From NCBI RefSeq assembly GCF_002434265.1, contig NZ_DJJS01000008.1:62001-126000 (forward strand): a stretch of DNA of 64,000 nt, read 5' to 3'. The translations under genes and the position numbers were made by a program. The notes under the pieces were generated by a model. It was not told the DNA's origin. It worked only from the letters and a program-made list of their open reading frames with translations, and did not search any database. The stretch is from Pseudomonas sp. UBA6562. Its GTDB lineage: Bacteria > Pseudomonadota > Gammaproteobacteria > Pseudomonadales > Pseudomonadaceae. Below are positions 17,065 through 25,457 of the stretch, in pieces (position 1 is the stretch's first letter; the number at the start of each line of letters is the position of its first letter).

Positions 17065-17387
17065 GTGCGCATGAGACGCACACGGACGAAGGCTGCGGCG
17101 GGCGACGCAATCGCCCGCCCGCTGGCCTAGAAACCACACAGAGCGAAGGCGCCCCATCCTGCCGAAGAGCCTAACGTTCGGGGGTGGAAAACAAGTGATG
17201 GCCGGTAGCCTTCAATTACTTGCCAAAATCTTGGAATACCATAATATGACATTCCGTAGACCTTGATATTTACGTGCTGCATCCGGACCCAACGTTGTCG
17301 CTTCACCCAGTACAAAGCTGCTCCCCGAACATGATTGGCGGGTGCACTTGACCCGCCTCGAATAACAAAAGTAACGAGGGCGTAACC
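17065..17387. other. Intergenic region before the ABC operon
   Basis: This 323-bp interval has no credible gene. Just after ribBA, GCGGGCGA (17098-17105) and TCGCCCGC (17111-17118) form a perfect 8-bp stem, a possible 3'-end structure without a U-run. An AT-rich part (about 17210-17275) contains GGAAT-N13-ATTCC (17233-17255). A 16-base string, CGCTTCACCCAGTACA (17299-17314), recurs at 44802-44817 before glgA. The promoter of the ABC operon should lie here. Confidence 0.6.
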
Positions 17388-18413
17388 ATGCTGTTGAGCA
17401 AACGTGTAAGCGCAGTGCTGTCCGCCAGCCTGCTGACCCTGGCTTGCCAGGCGGCCGTGGCCGCCGAGAACGTCAATTTCGTCAGCTGGGGTGGCACCAC
17501 TCAGGATGCGCAGAAAGAAGCTTGGGCCATCCCCTTCAGCAAACAGACCGACATCAAGGTGGTCCAGGACGGCCCGACCGACTACGGCAAGCTCAAGGCC
17601 ATGGTCGAAAGCGGCAACGTGCAGTGGGATGTGGTCGACGTCGAAGCCGATTTCGCCTTGCGCGCCGCCAGCGAAGGCCTGCTCGAACCGCTGGACTTCA
17701 ACACCATCCAACGCGACAAGATCGACCCGCGCTTCGTTTCCGACCATGGCGTCGGCTCGTTCTTCTTCTCCTTCGTACTCGGTTACAACGAAGGCAAGCT
17801 CGGCGCCAGCAAGCCGGTCGACTGGAGCGCCCTGTTCGACACCAAGACCTACCCCGGCAAACGCGCCCTGTACAAATGGCCTAGCCCAGGCGTGCTGGAA
17901 CTGGCCCTGCTGGCCGACGGCGTCGCGCCCGACAAGCTCTACCCCCTCGATCTGGACCGCGCCTTCAAGAAACTCGACACCATCAAGCAAGACATCGTCT
18001 GGTGGGGCGGCGGTGCGCAGTCCCAGCAGCTGCTGGCCTCGGGCGAAGCCTCGCTTGGCCAGTTCTGGAACGGCCGCGTCTACGCCTTGCAGCAAGACGG
18101 CGCGCCAGTCGGCGTGAGCTGGAAACAGAACCTGGTCATGGCCGACTTCCTGGTCGTGCCCAAAGGCGCCAAGAACAAGGACGCGGCCATGAAGTTCCTG
18201 GCCAACGCCAGCAGCGCGCAGGGCCAGGCCGACTTCGCCAACAAGACCGCCTACGCTCCGGTGAACGTCGACAGCGTCGCCAAGCTCGACAGCGACCTGG
18301 CCAAGAACCTGCCGACCGCCTACGCCGCAGACCAGGTAACCCTGGACTTCGCCTACTGGGCCAAGAACGGCCAGGCCATCGCCGCCCGCTGGAATGAGTG
18401 GCTGGTCAAATGA
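17388..18413 (+). CDS. Polyamine-type ABC transporter, periplasmic binding protein
   Basis: A 341-residue exported solute-binding protein of the PotD/PotF type. The signal peptide ends near AAVAAENV (about residue 26). The mature domain starts with NFVSWGGTTQDAQKEAW and includes WDVVDVEADFALRAASEGLLEPLDF and WNGRVYALQQDG, typical of COG0687 putrescine/spermidine-binding proteins. It first captures the ligand for the two permeases and ATPase encoded downstream. The exact substrate (putrescine, spermidine, GABA or a related amine) cannot be fixed from sequence. The ATG at 17388 follows GAGG. Its TGA overlaps the ATG of the next gene (ATGA), indicating translational coupling. Confidence 0.9.
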   Translation: MLLSKRVSAVLSASLLTLACQAAVAAENVNFVSWGGTTQDAQKEAWAIPFSKQTDIKVVQDGPTDYGKLKAMVESGNVQWDVVDVEADFALRAASEGLLEPLDFNTIQRDKIDPRFVSDHGVGSFFFSFVLGYNEGKLGASKPVDWSALFDTKTYPGKRALYKWPSPGVLELALLADGVAPDKLYPLDLDRAFKKLDTIKQDIVWWGGGAQSQQLLASGEASLGQFWNGRVYALQQDGAPVGVSWKQNLVMADFLVVPKGAKNKDAAMKFLANASSAQGQADFANKTAYAPVNVDSVAKLDSDLAKNLPTAYAADQVTLDFAYWAKNGQAIAARWNEWLVK

Positions 18414-19315
18414 AAGTCGCCATCAACGCCTTGCAAAACGCCCAAGGGCCGGACACAGGCGCCGCCCCCGTGCGCCGCCCGAGCCTGGGCCAGCGCTGGA
18501 AAGGCAGCCGCAACCTGCTGCCGGCCCTGCTGTTCCTTGGCCTGTTCTTCTTCGCACCGCTGATCGGCCTGTTGCTGCGCGGCGTGCTGGAGCCCGAGCC
18601 GGGCTTGGGCAACTACGCGCAACTGTTCGCCAACTCGGCCTACACCCGGGTCCTGATCAACACCTTCTCGGTGGCAGGCCTGGTGACGCTGATCAGCGTG
18701 CTACTGGGCTTTCCGCTGGCCTGGGCGATCACCCTGGTGCCTCAAGGCTGGGGCCGCTGGCTGCTGAACATCGTGTTGCTGTCGATGTGGACCAGCCTGC
18801 TGGCGCGCACCTACTCCTGGCTGGTGCTGTTGCAGAGCTCGGGTGTGATCAACAAGGCGTTGATGGCCATGGGCATCATCGATACCCCCATCGAGATGGT
18901 GCACAACCTCACCGGGGTGGTGATCGGCATGAGCTACATCATGATCCCGTTCATCGTGCTGCCATTGCAGGCGACCATGCACGCCATCGACCCGATGGTG
19001 CTGCAGGCTGGTTCGATCTGCGGCGCCAGCCCCTGGACCAACTTCTGGAAGGTGTTCCTGCCGCTGTGCCGCTCGGGGCTGTTCTCCGGGGCCTTGATGG
19101 TGTTCGTCATGTCGCTCGGTTACTACGTCACCCCGGCGCTGCTGGGCGGGGCGCAGAACATGATGCTGCCCGAGTTCATCATCCAGCAGGTGCAGTCGTT
19201 CCTCAACTGGGGCCTGGCCAGCGCCGCCGCGGCACTGCTGGTGGCGATCACCCTGGTGCTCTTCTACCTGTACCTGAAGCTGCAGCCGGAATCTCCGGTC
19301 GGCAACCCGAGGTAA
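18410..19315 (+). CDS. Polyamine-type ABC transporter permease 1
   Basis: A 301-residue inner-membrane permease of the PotB/PotH class with six transmembrane helices. The first is at about residues 35-57. The coupling-loop (EAA) motif is near residues 195-215, within LQAGSICGASPWTNFWKVFLP. The ATG at 18410 overlaps the previous stop; a GTG four codons upstream is possible but less natural. It forms the heterodimeric pore with the next gene product, which follows after only 6 bases. Confidence 0.93.
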   Translation: MKVAINALQNAQGPDTGAAPVRRPSLGQRWKGSRNLLPALLFLGLFFFAPLIGLLLRGVLEPEPGLGNYAQLFANSAYTRVLINTFSVAGLVTLISVLLGFPLAWAITLVPQGWGRWLLNIVLLSMWTSLLARTYSWLVLLQSSGVINKALMAMGIIDTPIEMVHNLTGVVIGMSYIMIPFIVLPLQATMHAIDPMVLQAGSICGASPWTNFWKVFLPLCRSGLFSGALMVFVMSLGYYVTPALLGGAQNMMLPEFIIQQVQSFLNWGLASAAAALLVAITLVLFYLYLKLQPESPVGNPR

Positions 19316-19321
19316 TCCGCC

Positions 19322-20131
19322 ATGCTTCTGTCTCCCAATGCCATGGGTCGCCCGCTGCGTACGGGCCTGTACCTGACCACCGGCGTCATTGCGGCGTTTC
19401 TGCTGCTGCCGGTGGTGTTCATCGTGCTGCTGTCGTTCGGCTCCTCGCAGTGGCTGGTGTTCCCGCCGCCAGGCTGGACCGTCAAGTGGTACGCGCAGTT
19501 CTTCTCCAACCCCGACTGGATGGACGCCGCACTCGCCAGCCTCAAGGTCGCCGTGCTGACCACCGTCGCCGCCGTCGCCTTGGGCCTGCCCACCGCGTTC
19601 GCGTTGGTGCGCGGACGTTTCCCCGGTCGGGAAATGCTCTACGGCCTGTTCACCATGCCGATGATCGTGCCGCTGGTGATCATCGCCGTGGCGGTATACG
19701 CGCTGTTCCTGAAACTGGGCTACACCGGCACGCTGTTCGCCTTCGTGGTCAGCCACGTGATCGTCGCACTGCCCTTCACCATCATCTCGATCATCAACTC
19801 GCTGAAGCTGTTCGACCAGTCCATCGAGGATGCGGCGGTGATCTGCGGCGCCTCGCGCCTGCAAGCCATCTACAAGGTGACCTTTCCGGCCATTCGCCCG
19901 GGGATGATCGCCGGCGGTCTGTTCGCCTTCCTCGTCTCGTGGGACGAAGTGGTGCTCAGCGTGATGATGGCCAGCCCCGACCTGCAGACCCTGCCGGTGA
20001 AGATGTGGACCACCTTGCGCCAGGACCTCAGCCCCGTCATCGCCGTCGCCTCGACGCTGCTGATCGGCCTGTCGCTGCTGGTCATGTTCATTGCCGCCGC
20101 GTTGCGCCGGCGTACCGAAGCCAACGCGTGA
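19322..20131 (+). CDS. Polyamine-type ABC transporter permease 2
   Basis: A 269-residue inner-membrane permease of the PotC/PotI class with six predicted helices. The EAA coupling motif is visible as IEDAAVICGASRLQAIYKVTFP at about residues 165-185. The protein ends with a basic cytoplasmic tail. It pairs with permease 1 to form the channel. The spacing to the ATPase gene is 33 bases, consistent with one operon of binding protein, two permeases and ATPase. Confidence 0.93.
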   Translation: MLLSPNAMGRPLRTGLYLTTGVIAAFLLLPVVFIVLLSFGSSQWLVFPPPGWTVKWYAQFFSNPDWMDAALASLKVAVLTTVAAVALGLPTAFALVRGRFPGREMLYGLFTMPMIVPLVIIAVAVYALFLKLGYTGTLFAFVVSHVIVALPFTIISIINSLKLFDQSIEDAAVICGASRLQAIYKVTFPAIRPGMIAGGLFAFLVSWDEVVLSVMMASPDLQTLPVKMWTTLRQDLSPVIAVASTLLIGLSLLVMFIAAALRRRTEANA

Positions 20132-20164
20132 GCTTGTGAAAAGCAGTCTGCGGAGAGAATAAAA

Positions 20165-21313
20165 ATGAGTGCAGTGATCCAAGACAAAGCGCCTGGCAAG
20201 ACTCTGGTCAGCCTGCGCGGCCTGAACAAGCACTATGGCGACTTCACCGCCGTGGACAACCTCGACCTGGAGATCCAGGACGGCGAATTCCTCACGTTCC
20301 TCGGCTCCAGCGGCTCGGGCAAGTCCACCACCTTGTCGATGCTGGCCGGTTTCGAAACCCCGAGCAGCGGCGAGATTCTGGTCGAAGGCCAATCGCTGGT
20401 GCAGGTGCCGCCGCACAAGCGCGACATCGGCATGGTGTTCCAGCGCTATTCGCTGTTCCCGCACCTGAACGTGCGCGACAACATCGCCTTCCCTCTGGCC
20501 ATCCGCAAGCTCAGCGCCACGGAAACCACCAAGCGCGTCGATGCCATGCTCAAGCTGGTGCAGCTCGAACCCTTCGCCCATCGCAAGCCGTCGCAGATGT
20601 CGGGCGGCCAGCAACAGCGCGTGGCCATCGCCCGCGCCCTGGTGTACGAACCGCGCATCCTGCTGATGGACGAACCGCTCGGCGCGCTGGACAAGAAGCT
20701 GCGCGAAGACCTGCAGGACGAACTGCGCCAGCTGCACCGGCGCCTGGGCATCACCATCGTCTACGTGACCCACGACCAGGAAGAGGCCATGCGCCTGTCG
20801 CAACGCATCGCCATCTTCAGCCACGGCAAGATCGTCGGCCTGGGCACCGGCTACGACCTCTACCAGAACCCGCCGAACGCGTTCGTGGCCTCGTTCCTGG
20901 GCAACTCCAACTTCCTGCGCATCAAGGCCCAGAGCAATGCGGCGGGCACGTTCGAGGGCCAACCGCTGGCCATCCGCTTGACCCCAGGGCTTGCCGCCGA
21001 GCAAGACGCGCTGGTGATGGTGCGCCCGGAAAAGGCCCTGGCCCTGAGCGTCGAACAGGCCGCGCGCGAGCCACTGCCGGCCGGCTGGAACGAAGTCGGC
21101 GCCAAGGTGGGCGAAGTGCTGTTCCTCGGGGAAAGCCAGACCTGCCATGTGGTCACCGCAGGGGGCACGGAACTGACGGTCAAGGCACTGTCGGCCGCCG
21201 GCATGCCGATGCAGCCAGGCGATACGGTCAAGGTACGTTGGGCAGTGGCCGATGCGTGCATCTACACGGAATGGGCCGAAAGCGACCTGAGCAAATCGGC
21301 CGGCGCCCATTGA
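20165..21313 (+). CDS. Polyamine-type ABC transporter ATPase (PotA/PotG-like)
   Basis: A 382-residue cytosolic ATPase that powers the importer. Motifs in order are the Walker A loop GSSGSGKST (about residues 48-56), Q-loop in VFQRYSLFPH, signature SGGQQQR, Walker B LLMDEPLGALD, and the switch histidine in YVTHDQEEAM. A C-terminal TOBE domain (about 270-370) is typical of PotA, PotG and MalK-type importers. The ATG at 20165 follows GGAGAG. A perfect GC-rich hairpin with TTT follows the stop and should end the operon. Confidence 0.95.
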   Translation: MSAVIQDKAPGKTLVSLRGLNKHYGDFTAVDNLDLEIQDGEFLTFLGSSGSGKSTTLSMLAGFETPSSGEILVEGQSLVQVPPHKRDIGMVFQRYSLFPHLNVRDNIAFPLAIRKLSATETTKRVDAMLKLVQLEPFAHRKPSQMSGGQQQRVAIARALVYEPRILLMDEPLGALDKKLREDLQDELRQLHRRLGITIVYVTHDQEEAMRLSQRIAIFSHGKIVGLGTGYDLYQNPPNAFVASFLGNSNFLRIKAQSNAAGTFEGQPLAIRLTPGLAAEQDALVMVRPEKALALSVEQAAREPLPAGWNEVGAKVGEVLFLGESQTCHVVTAGGTELTVKALSAAGMPMQPGDTVKVRWAVADACIYTEWAESDLSKSAGAH

Positions 21314-21320
21314 AATCGAC

Positions 21321-21346
21321 CGCGCGCCCGCAACGGGCGCGCGTTT
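21321..21346 (+). terminator. Terminator of the ABC operon
   Basis: A perfect 10-bp stem (21321-21330 and 21334-21343) with a CAA loop is followed by TTT, 7 bases after the ATPase stop. The U-tract is short but the stem is very stable. Confidence 0.75.
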
Positions 21347-21389
21347 CGGTAGGAACGGGCGCGATGCAGGCCGTCGAATTCGAGAAGCA

Positions 21390-21443
21390 TGCGTCAACAT
21401 TCAAACGCCCTTTTCAAACGCTTGTATGCTTTTTCGTTGACAG
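21390..21443. promoter_or_regulatory. Repeat-rich promoter region before the histidine-phosphatase operon
   Basis: Two copies of TTCAAACGC lie 13 bp apart, at about 21401-21422, the second continuing TTGTATG. They are flanked by GTCAAC and GTTGAC, an outer inverted repeat. The CAAACGCTTG core resembles operators of TetR-type fatty-acid regulators in pseudomonads, but no specific regulator can be named. Confidence 0.4.
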
Positions 21444-21495
21444 CCTGCCGGCCGCATCCTAACCTCGCTGCACTCCCAATGCGTGCAGGCACCCC

Positions 21496-22209
21496 GTGGG
21501 CAATCTCTATCTGATCCGACATGGCCAGGCTTCGTTCGGCGCCAGCGACTATGACGTGCTGTCCGAACTGGGCATACGCCAAAGCCAGGCCCTGGGTGAA
21601 CACTTCGCCCAGCTGGGGCTGCACCTGGACCGCTGCATCGCCGGCAACCTGCGCCGTCAGCAAGACACCGCGCGCATCGCGCTCGATGCTCTGCAAGCCC
21701 ATGGCAATGCCGTTCCCGCACTGGACACCGACCCCGACTTCAACGAGTTCGACGCCGAAGGCGTGATCCGTACCCTGCTGCCCGATCTGCTGCCCCACGA
21801 GCCGCATGTGCTCGACGTGATGCGCAACGCGCGCGCGCACCGCAGCGAATTCCAGCGCCTGTTTGCCCTGATGGTGCAGCGCTGGCACGCTGGCGAGCAC
21901 AGCGCCGACGATGGCCTGGAAACCTGGCAGGCCTTCACTGCGCGCATCGACCGGGGCTTGCAGCGCCTGTTGGATCAAGCTCAGGAAGGCCAGGACATTG
22001 CCGTATTCACCTCAGGCGGCAGCATCGCCGCCTTGCTTCACCGCGTGACGGGCATAACGCCCGCCCAGGCTTTCACGCTGAACTGGCAGATCGTCAACAC
22101 TTCGCTCAGCCATTTGAAATTCCAGGGTCACACCGTGAGCCTGAGTACCTTCAACAGCCAGGCGCACCTGCGTTTGCTCAGAGCGCCGGAACTGATCACC
22201 TACCGCTGA
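21496..22209 (+). CDS. Histidine phosphatase superfamily protein lacking the usual second histidine
   Basis: A 237-residue cytosolic protein with the phosphoglycerate-mutase-like fold. The phosphohistidine motif LIRHGQASFG lies at residues 6-15, and the second conserved arginine lies in AGNLRRQQDTA (about 51-61). A central acidic motif, FNEFDAEG, is also present. Where most members have a catalytic second histidine followed by glycines, this protein reads VFTSGGSIAAL (about 175). Catalysis, if any, may differ from the standard two-histidine scheme. The start is a GTG at 21496, giving MGNLYLIRHG. It is followed by SCP2, phosphotransferase and SDR genes, which suggests a lipid or acyl-CoA context. 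Confidence 0.8.
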   Translation: MGNLYLIRHGQASFGASDYDVLSELGIRQSQALGEHFAQLGLHLDRCIAGNLRRQQDTARIALDALQAHGNAVPALDTDPDFNEFDAEGVIRTLLPDLLPHEPHVLDVMRNARAHRSEFQRLFALMVQRWHAGEHSADDGLETWQAFTARIDRGLQRLLDQAQEGQDIAVFTSGGSIAALLHRVTGITPAQAFTLNWQIVNTSLSHLKFQGHTVSLSTFNSQAHLRLLRAPELITYR

Positions 22210-22263
22210 CCCATCCGTTTCCGCCACTGTATTCCGTCACCCACAACCGATAAGGAACACGCC

Positions 22264-22581
22264 ATGACCTCCGTAGCCGATGCCGTGAAGAAGATGCAAG
22301 AGAAGTTCAACCCGTCCGCCGCCGCCGGCCTGGACCTGGTCTACGGCTTCAACATCACCGACGAAGACAAGCATTACGCGCTGATCATCAAGGATGGCAC
22401 CTGCGAGCTGCAGGAAGGCGAGAACCCCGACGCCAACTGCACCCTGGTGCTTGACAGCGAAACCCTCAAGGGCATCGTCAGCGGCGAAACCGATGGCATG
22501 CAGGCCTTCATGGGCGGCAAGCTGCGCGTCGAAGGCGACATGATGCTGTCGATGAAGCTCAGCGAGCTGTTCCCCTCCTGA
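22264..22581 (+). CDS. SCP2 sterol-carrier domain protein
   Basis: A 105-residue single-domain protein of the SCP2 family, which binds fatty-acyl and other lipid ligands in a hydrophobic tunnel. It begins with VADAVKKMQEKFNPSAA. The strand pair YALIIKDGTCELQEGE, the central CTLVLDSETLKGIVSGE and MGGKLRVEGDMMLSMKL (about 82-98) are all typical. The ATG at 22264 follows AAGGAA at 22253-22258. It lies 54 bases after the histidine-phosphatase gene and ends at a strong terminator, so these two may form one transcript and the next pair another. Confidence 0.93.
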   Translation: MTSVADAVKKMQEKFNPSAAAGLDLVYGFNITDEDKHYALIIKDGTCELQEGENPDANCTLVLDSETLKGIVSGETDGMQAFMGGKLRVEGDMMLSMKLSELFPS

Positions 22582-22630
22582 GTCCGCCAGTGCGACGCTC
22601 GCCACGCCCGGGCGCCGCGCGCGGAATTGG

Positions 22631-22661
22631 AAACCGAAGCCTGTTGGCTTCGGTTTTTTTT
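22631..22661 (+). terminator. Intrinsic terminator after the SCP2 gene
   Basis: A perfect 9-bp stem, ACCGAAGCC (22633-22641) with GGCTTCGGT (22646-22654) and loop TGTT, runs into a T-tract of eight or more bases. A textbook Rho-independent terminator. Confidence 0.95.
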
Positions 22662-22806
22662 GGCCTTCGGCTTGCGTCGCCCCGCTCGCATCACAGCAGC
22701 TGATCGACCCCCAACACCCCGGTCTATCGAGGCCTGGATCGCTTGTCGCCGGCCGGTGCGCTGATTACCGTGGCCAGGTTGGTCGAGACAACTACAAGGA
22801 AGACCG

Positions 22807-23871
22807 ATGCCTACAGATCACACCATCGACGTCCGCAGCGGCGAAGCCTTCGACGTGACGGCGGTCGACACCTACCTCAAGGCCCACCTGCCGGGCCTGA
22901 GCGGCAGCCCTGAGGTTCGTCAGTATCCGGGCGGAGCTTCCAACCTCACTTACCTGCTGCGCTACGCCGAGCGGGACCTGGTGCTGCGCCGCCCGCCTTT
23001 CGGCCACAAGGCCAAGAGCGCCCACGACATGGGCCGCGAATTTCGCATCCTCAACCAGCTCAACGCCGGTTTCCCCTATTGCCCCAAGGCCTATCTGCAC
23101 TGCACCGACACTGCGCTGATCGGCAGCGAGTTCTACGTGATGGAGCGGGTCGAAGGCATCATCCTGCGCGCCGACCTGCCGCCGGCACTGGGCCTGGAGC
23201 CAGCCGCGACCCGGGCGTTGTGCGAAAGCTTAATCGACCGCCTGGCCGAGTTGCACCAGGTGGATTACGCAGCCTGCGGCCTGGCCGACCTGGGCAAGCC
23301 CGAGGGCTACGTGCAGCGCCAGATCGAGGGCTGGGCAACGCGCTACGAACAGGCGCTCACTCCCGACGCGCCGCGCTGGGAGCGGGCGATCGCCTGGTTG
23401 CGCGAGCACCTGCCCGCCGACCACCCGCGCCCGGCGCTCCTGCACAACGACTACCGCCTGGACAACGTCATCCTCGACCCGGCCGATCCGGCGCGCATCA
23501 TCGGCGTGCTCGACTGGGAAATGGCTACCCTGGGCGACCCGCTGATGGACCTGGGCAACAGCCTGGCCTACTGGATCGAAGCCGACGATCCTGCGCCGAT
23601 CCAGCAGCTGCGCCGCCAACCGAGCAACGCGCCGGGCATGCTCAGCCGCCGGCAGTTCGTCGCGCGCTATGCCGAGCGCAGCGGGTTGCGACTGGACAAC
23701 GTCGATTTCTATCACGTGTATGGATTGTTCCGGCTGGCCGGCATCGTCCAGCAGATCTACTACCGCTACTTCCATCGCCAGACGCAGGACGCCCGTTTCG
23801 CCAGCTTCGTCCGCATGAACCACCTGCTCGAGCAGATGACCCTCCACGTCATCGCCCGCTCACCCCTCTGA
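22807..23871 (+). CDS. APH-family phosphotransferase (acyl-CoA dehydrogenase-associated type)
   Basis: A 354-residue soluble kinase-fold enzyme. The N-lobe has a glycine-containing PGGASNLTYLL loop (about 40-50) and the lysine-like anchor within LVLRRPPFGHKAKSAHDM. The catalytic HNDYRLDNV motif lies at about 217-225, and the metal-binding aspartate in GVLDWEMATLGDP at about 237-249. The same family forms the N-terminal kinase of ACAD10/ACAD11, which phosphorylates 4-hydroxyacyl-CoA during degradation of hydroxy fatty acids. A role on hydroxyacyl compounds is an inference from that likeness and from the SCP2/SDR neighbours. AAGGAAG precedes the ATG at 22807. Confidence 0.88.
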   Translation: MPTDHTIDVRSGEAFDVTAVDTYLKAHLPGLSGSPEVRQYPGGASNLTYLLRYAERDLVLRRPPFGHKAKSAHDMGREFRILNQLNAGFPYCPKAYLHCTDTALIGSEFYVMERVEGIILRADLPPALGLEPAATRALCESLIDRLAELHQVDYAACGLADLGKPEGYVQRQIEGWATRYEQALTPDAPRWERAIAWLREHLPADHPRPALLHNDYRLDNVILDPADPARIIGVLDWEMATLGDPLMDLGNSLAYWIEADDPAPIQQLRRQPSNAPGMLSRRQFVARYAERSGLRLDNVDFYHVYGLFRLAGIVQQIYYRYFHRQTQDARFASFVRMNHLLEQMTLHVIARSPL

Positions 23872-23890
23872 CCCGTTTCAGGAGCGCCCC

Positions 23891-24658
23891 ATGTCCAAGA
23901 CGCAATTGTTCGACCTCGACGGCAAGATCGCCCTCGTTTCCGGCGCCAGCCGCGGCATCGGCGCGGCCATCGCCCAGCTCCTGGCCCAACAGGGCGCCCA
24001 TGTGGTGGTGACCAGTCGCAAACTCGAAGGCTGCCAACAGGTGGCCGACGCCATCGTCGCGGCGGGAGGCCAGGCGACCGCCATGGCCTGTCACATCGGC
24101 GACCTGGGGCAGATCGAAGGCACCTTCGACGCGGTTCGCGAGCGCTTCGGCCGGCTCGACATCCTGGTCAACAACGCAGCCACCAACCCGCAGTTCTGCA
24201 ACATCCTCGACACCGACCCCGGCGCTTTCCAGAAGACCGTGGACGTCAACATTCGCGGCTATTTCTTCATGTCGGTGGCGGCCGGCAAACTGATGCGCGA
24301 GCATGGCGGCGGCAGCATCATCAACGTGGCTTCGATCAATGGCGTCACGCCGGGGCATTTCCAGGGCATCTATTCGGTGACCAAGGCGGCGGTGATCAAC
24401 ATGACCCAGGCCTTCGCCAAGGAGTGCGCACCGTTCGGCATTCGTTGCAATGCCCTGCTGCCAGGGCTGACCGATACCCAGTTCGCCGCGGCGCTGGTGA
24501 AGAACCAGGCCATTCTCGATACCGCCCTGCAACACATTCCCCTCAAACGCGTGGCCGAACCGAATGAAATGGCAGGGGCGGTGCTGTACCTGGCCAGCGC
24601 GGCGTCGAGCTATACCACGGGCGCTGCGCTGGCCGTCGACGGCGGCTATCTGGCGTGA
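23891..24658 (+). CDS. Short-chain dehydrogenase/reductase (FabG-like SDR)
   Basis: A 255-residue NAD(P)-dependent oxidoreductase. The nucleotide-binding motif SGASRGIGAA lies at about residues 17-26, followed by NNAA at about 94-97. The catalytic serine lies in NVASINGV, with YSVTKAA (Tyr/Lys, about 158-164) completing the site. It ends in the usual ALAVDGGYLA. It starts 19 bases after the phosphotransferase stop with AGGAGC upstream, so both are probably co-transcribed. The substrate may be a hydroxyacyl-CoA or keto-acyl derivative, as in other gene pairs of this type; this is not demonstrated by sequence. Confidence 0.92.
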   Translation: MSKTQLFDLDGKIALVSGASRGIGAAIAQLLAQQGAHVVVTSRKLEGCQQVADAIVAAGGQATAMACHIGDLGQIEGTFDAVRERFGRLDILVNNAATNPQFCNILDTDPGAFQKTVDVNIRGYFFMSVAAGKLMREHGGGSIINVASINGVTPGHFQGIYSVTKAAVINMTQAFAKECAPFGIRCNALLPGLTDTQFAAALVKNQAILDTALQHIPLKRVAEPNEMAGAVLYLASAASSYTTGAALAVDGGYLA

Positions 24659-24685
24659 GCGTGCAGCCGCCGCTGAGTATTACGC

Positions 24686-25036
24686 TTACAAGCAGGTAGC
24701 GGCGGCCGCCTTGCGCTGCAAGGCCACGCCATCGTGCTGCGCCGCATAGAAATCGATATGGGTACCGCCGCCTTGCGGGTAGACGTCCACGAACGCCTGC
24801 GCTTCGCGTGTATACACCGTGAAGCCGCCCGCCTTGCGCGTTTCCAGGTAACCGCTGGCATCGACCCCGAACACCTTTTCGTCCTGCCAACCGTACTGGA
24901 TGCACTGGGCCACCAGGTCGGCGTTCTTGCGCGAATCGAGCTGGGCGTTGGGCGCGGCGGTACGGGCGGCGTCCATGGTCGATGAGGCACAGCCGACCAT
25001 CAGCAGCGCGGCGGCCATCGGCAGTAGTGCTCGCAT
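24686..25036 (-). CDS. Small putative lipoprotein, 116 residues
   Basis: It starts MRALLPMAAALLMVGCASS, a lipoprotein-type signal with the lipidated cysteine at residue 16 (MVGC, a slightly unusual lipobox). The mature part contains AQCIQYGWQDEKVFGVDASGY and ends near TCL, with two further cysteines that could form a disulfide. I do not recognise a named family. The ATG at 25036 is preferred because GAGG lies seven bases upstream; the ATG two codons earlier is too close to that site. It is divergent from the RcnB-like gene and convergent with the SDR gene. Confidence 0.75.
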   Translation of the reverse strand: MRALLPMAAALLMVGCASSTMDAARTAAPNAQLDSRKNADLVAQCIQYGWQDEKVFGVDASGYLETRKAGGFTVYTREAQAFVDVYPQGGGTHIDFYAAQHDGVALQRKAAAATCL

Positions 25037-25148
25037 GTTCATTCCTCGAAAAAAAGAACGTGACTCTAGCACCCGGCCAGCACGCAAAGTGAATTGTCGT
25101 CGCGCTGGGATGTCGGATTTTGTACACACGTCCATAAGGAACACCGGT

Positions 25149-25457
25149 ATGAAAGCCAACTCTCTGCTCTGCGCCCTGCTCTTCTCCGGCACCCTGGTCG
25201 GCGTGCCGATGGTGGTGCAAGCCGCCGAATCGACCCAAGAAAGCGTCAAGTCCAACGAGACGCGCAACCGTGAGCTGGAAGTCGGCGATAAAGCGCCCGA
25301 CCAGTACAAGCGTGACGAAGCGGCTGTCAAAGACTGGCAGTCCAAGGGCCTGCCGGCGCCGGAAAAAGAAAGCCATTGGGTGAAGATGGCTGGCCGTTAT
25401 GTGCTGGTACAGACCACCAACGGTGTGATTCTGGCCATCCACTCTGGCAAGAAATAA
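25149..25457 (+). CDS. RcnB family periplasmic protein
   Basis: A 102-residue exported protein. The signal peptide ends near VVQAAES (about residue 25). A polar charged region follows, then the RcnB domain (about 50-102) with QYKRDEAAVKDWQSKGLPAP, HWVKMAGRYVLVQTTNGVIL and a terminal AIHSGKK. RcnB in E. coli is a periplasmic protein affecting nickel/cobalt export; many pseudomonad members have unproven metal links. The ATG at 25149 follows AAGGAACACCGGT. It is divergent from the lipoprotein gene across 112 bp. Confidence 0.88.
   Translation: MKANSLLCALLFSGTLVGVPMVVQAAESTQESVKSNETRNRELEVGDKAPDQYKRDEAAVKDWQSKGLPAPEKESHWVKMAGRYVLVQTTNGVILAIHSGKK

Noticed and set aside
18701..21400. An 899-codon minus-strand open frame opposite the ABC transporter genes
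   Set aside because: Antisense to well-supported permease and ATPase genes; composition is His/Gln/Arg-rich without recognisable motifs.
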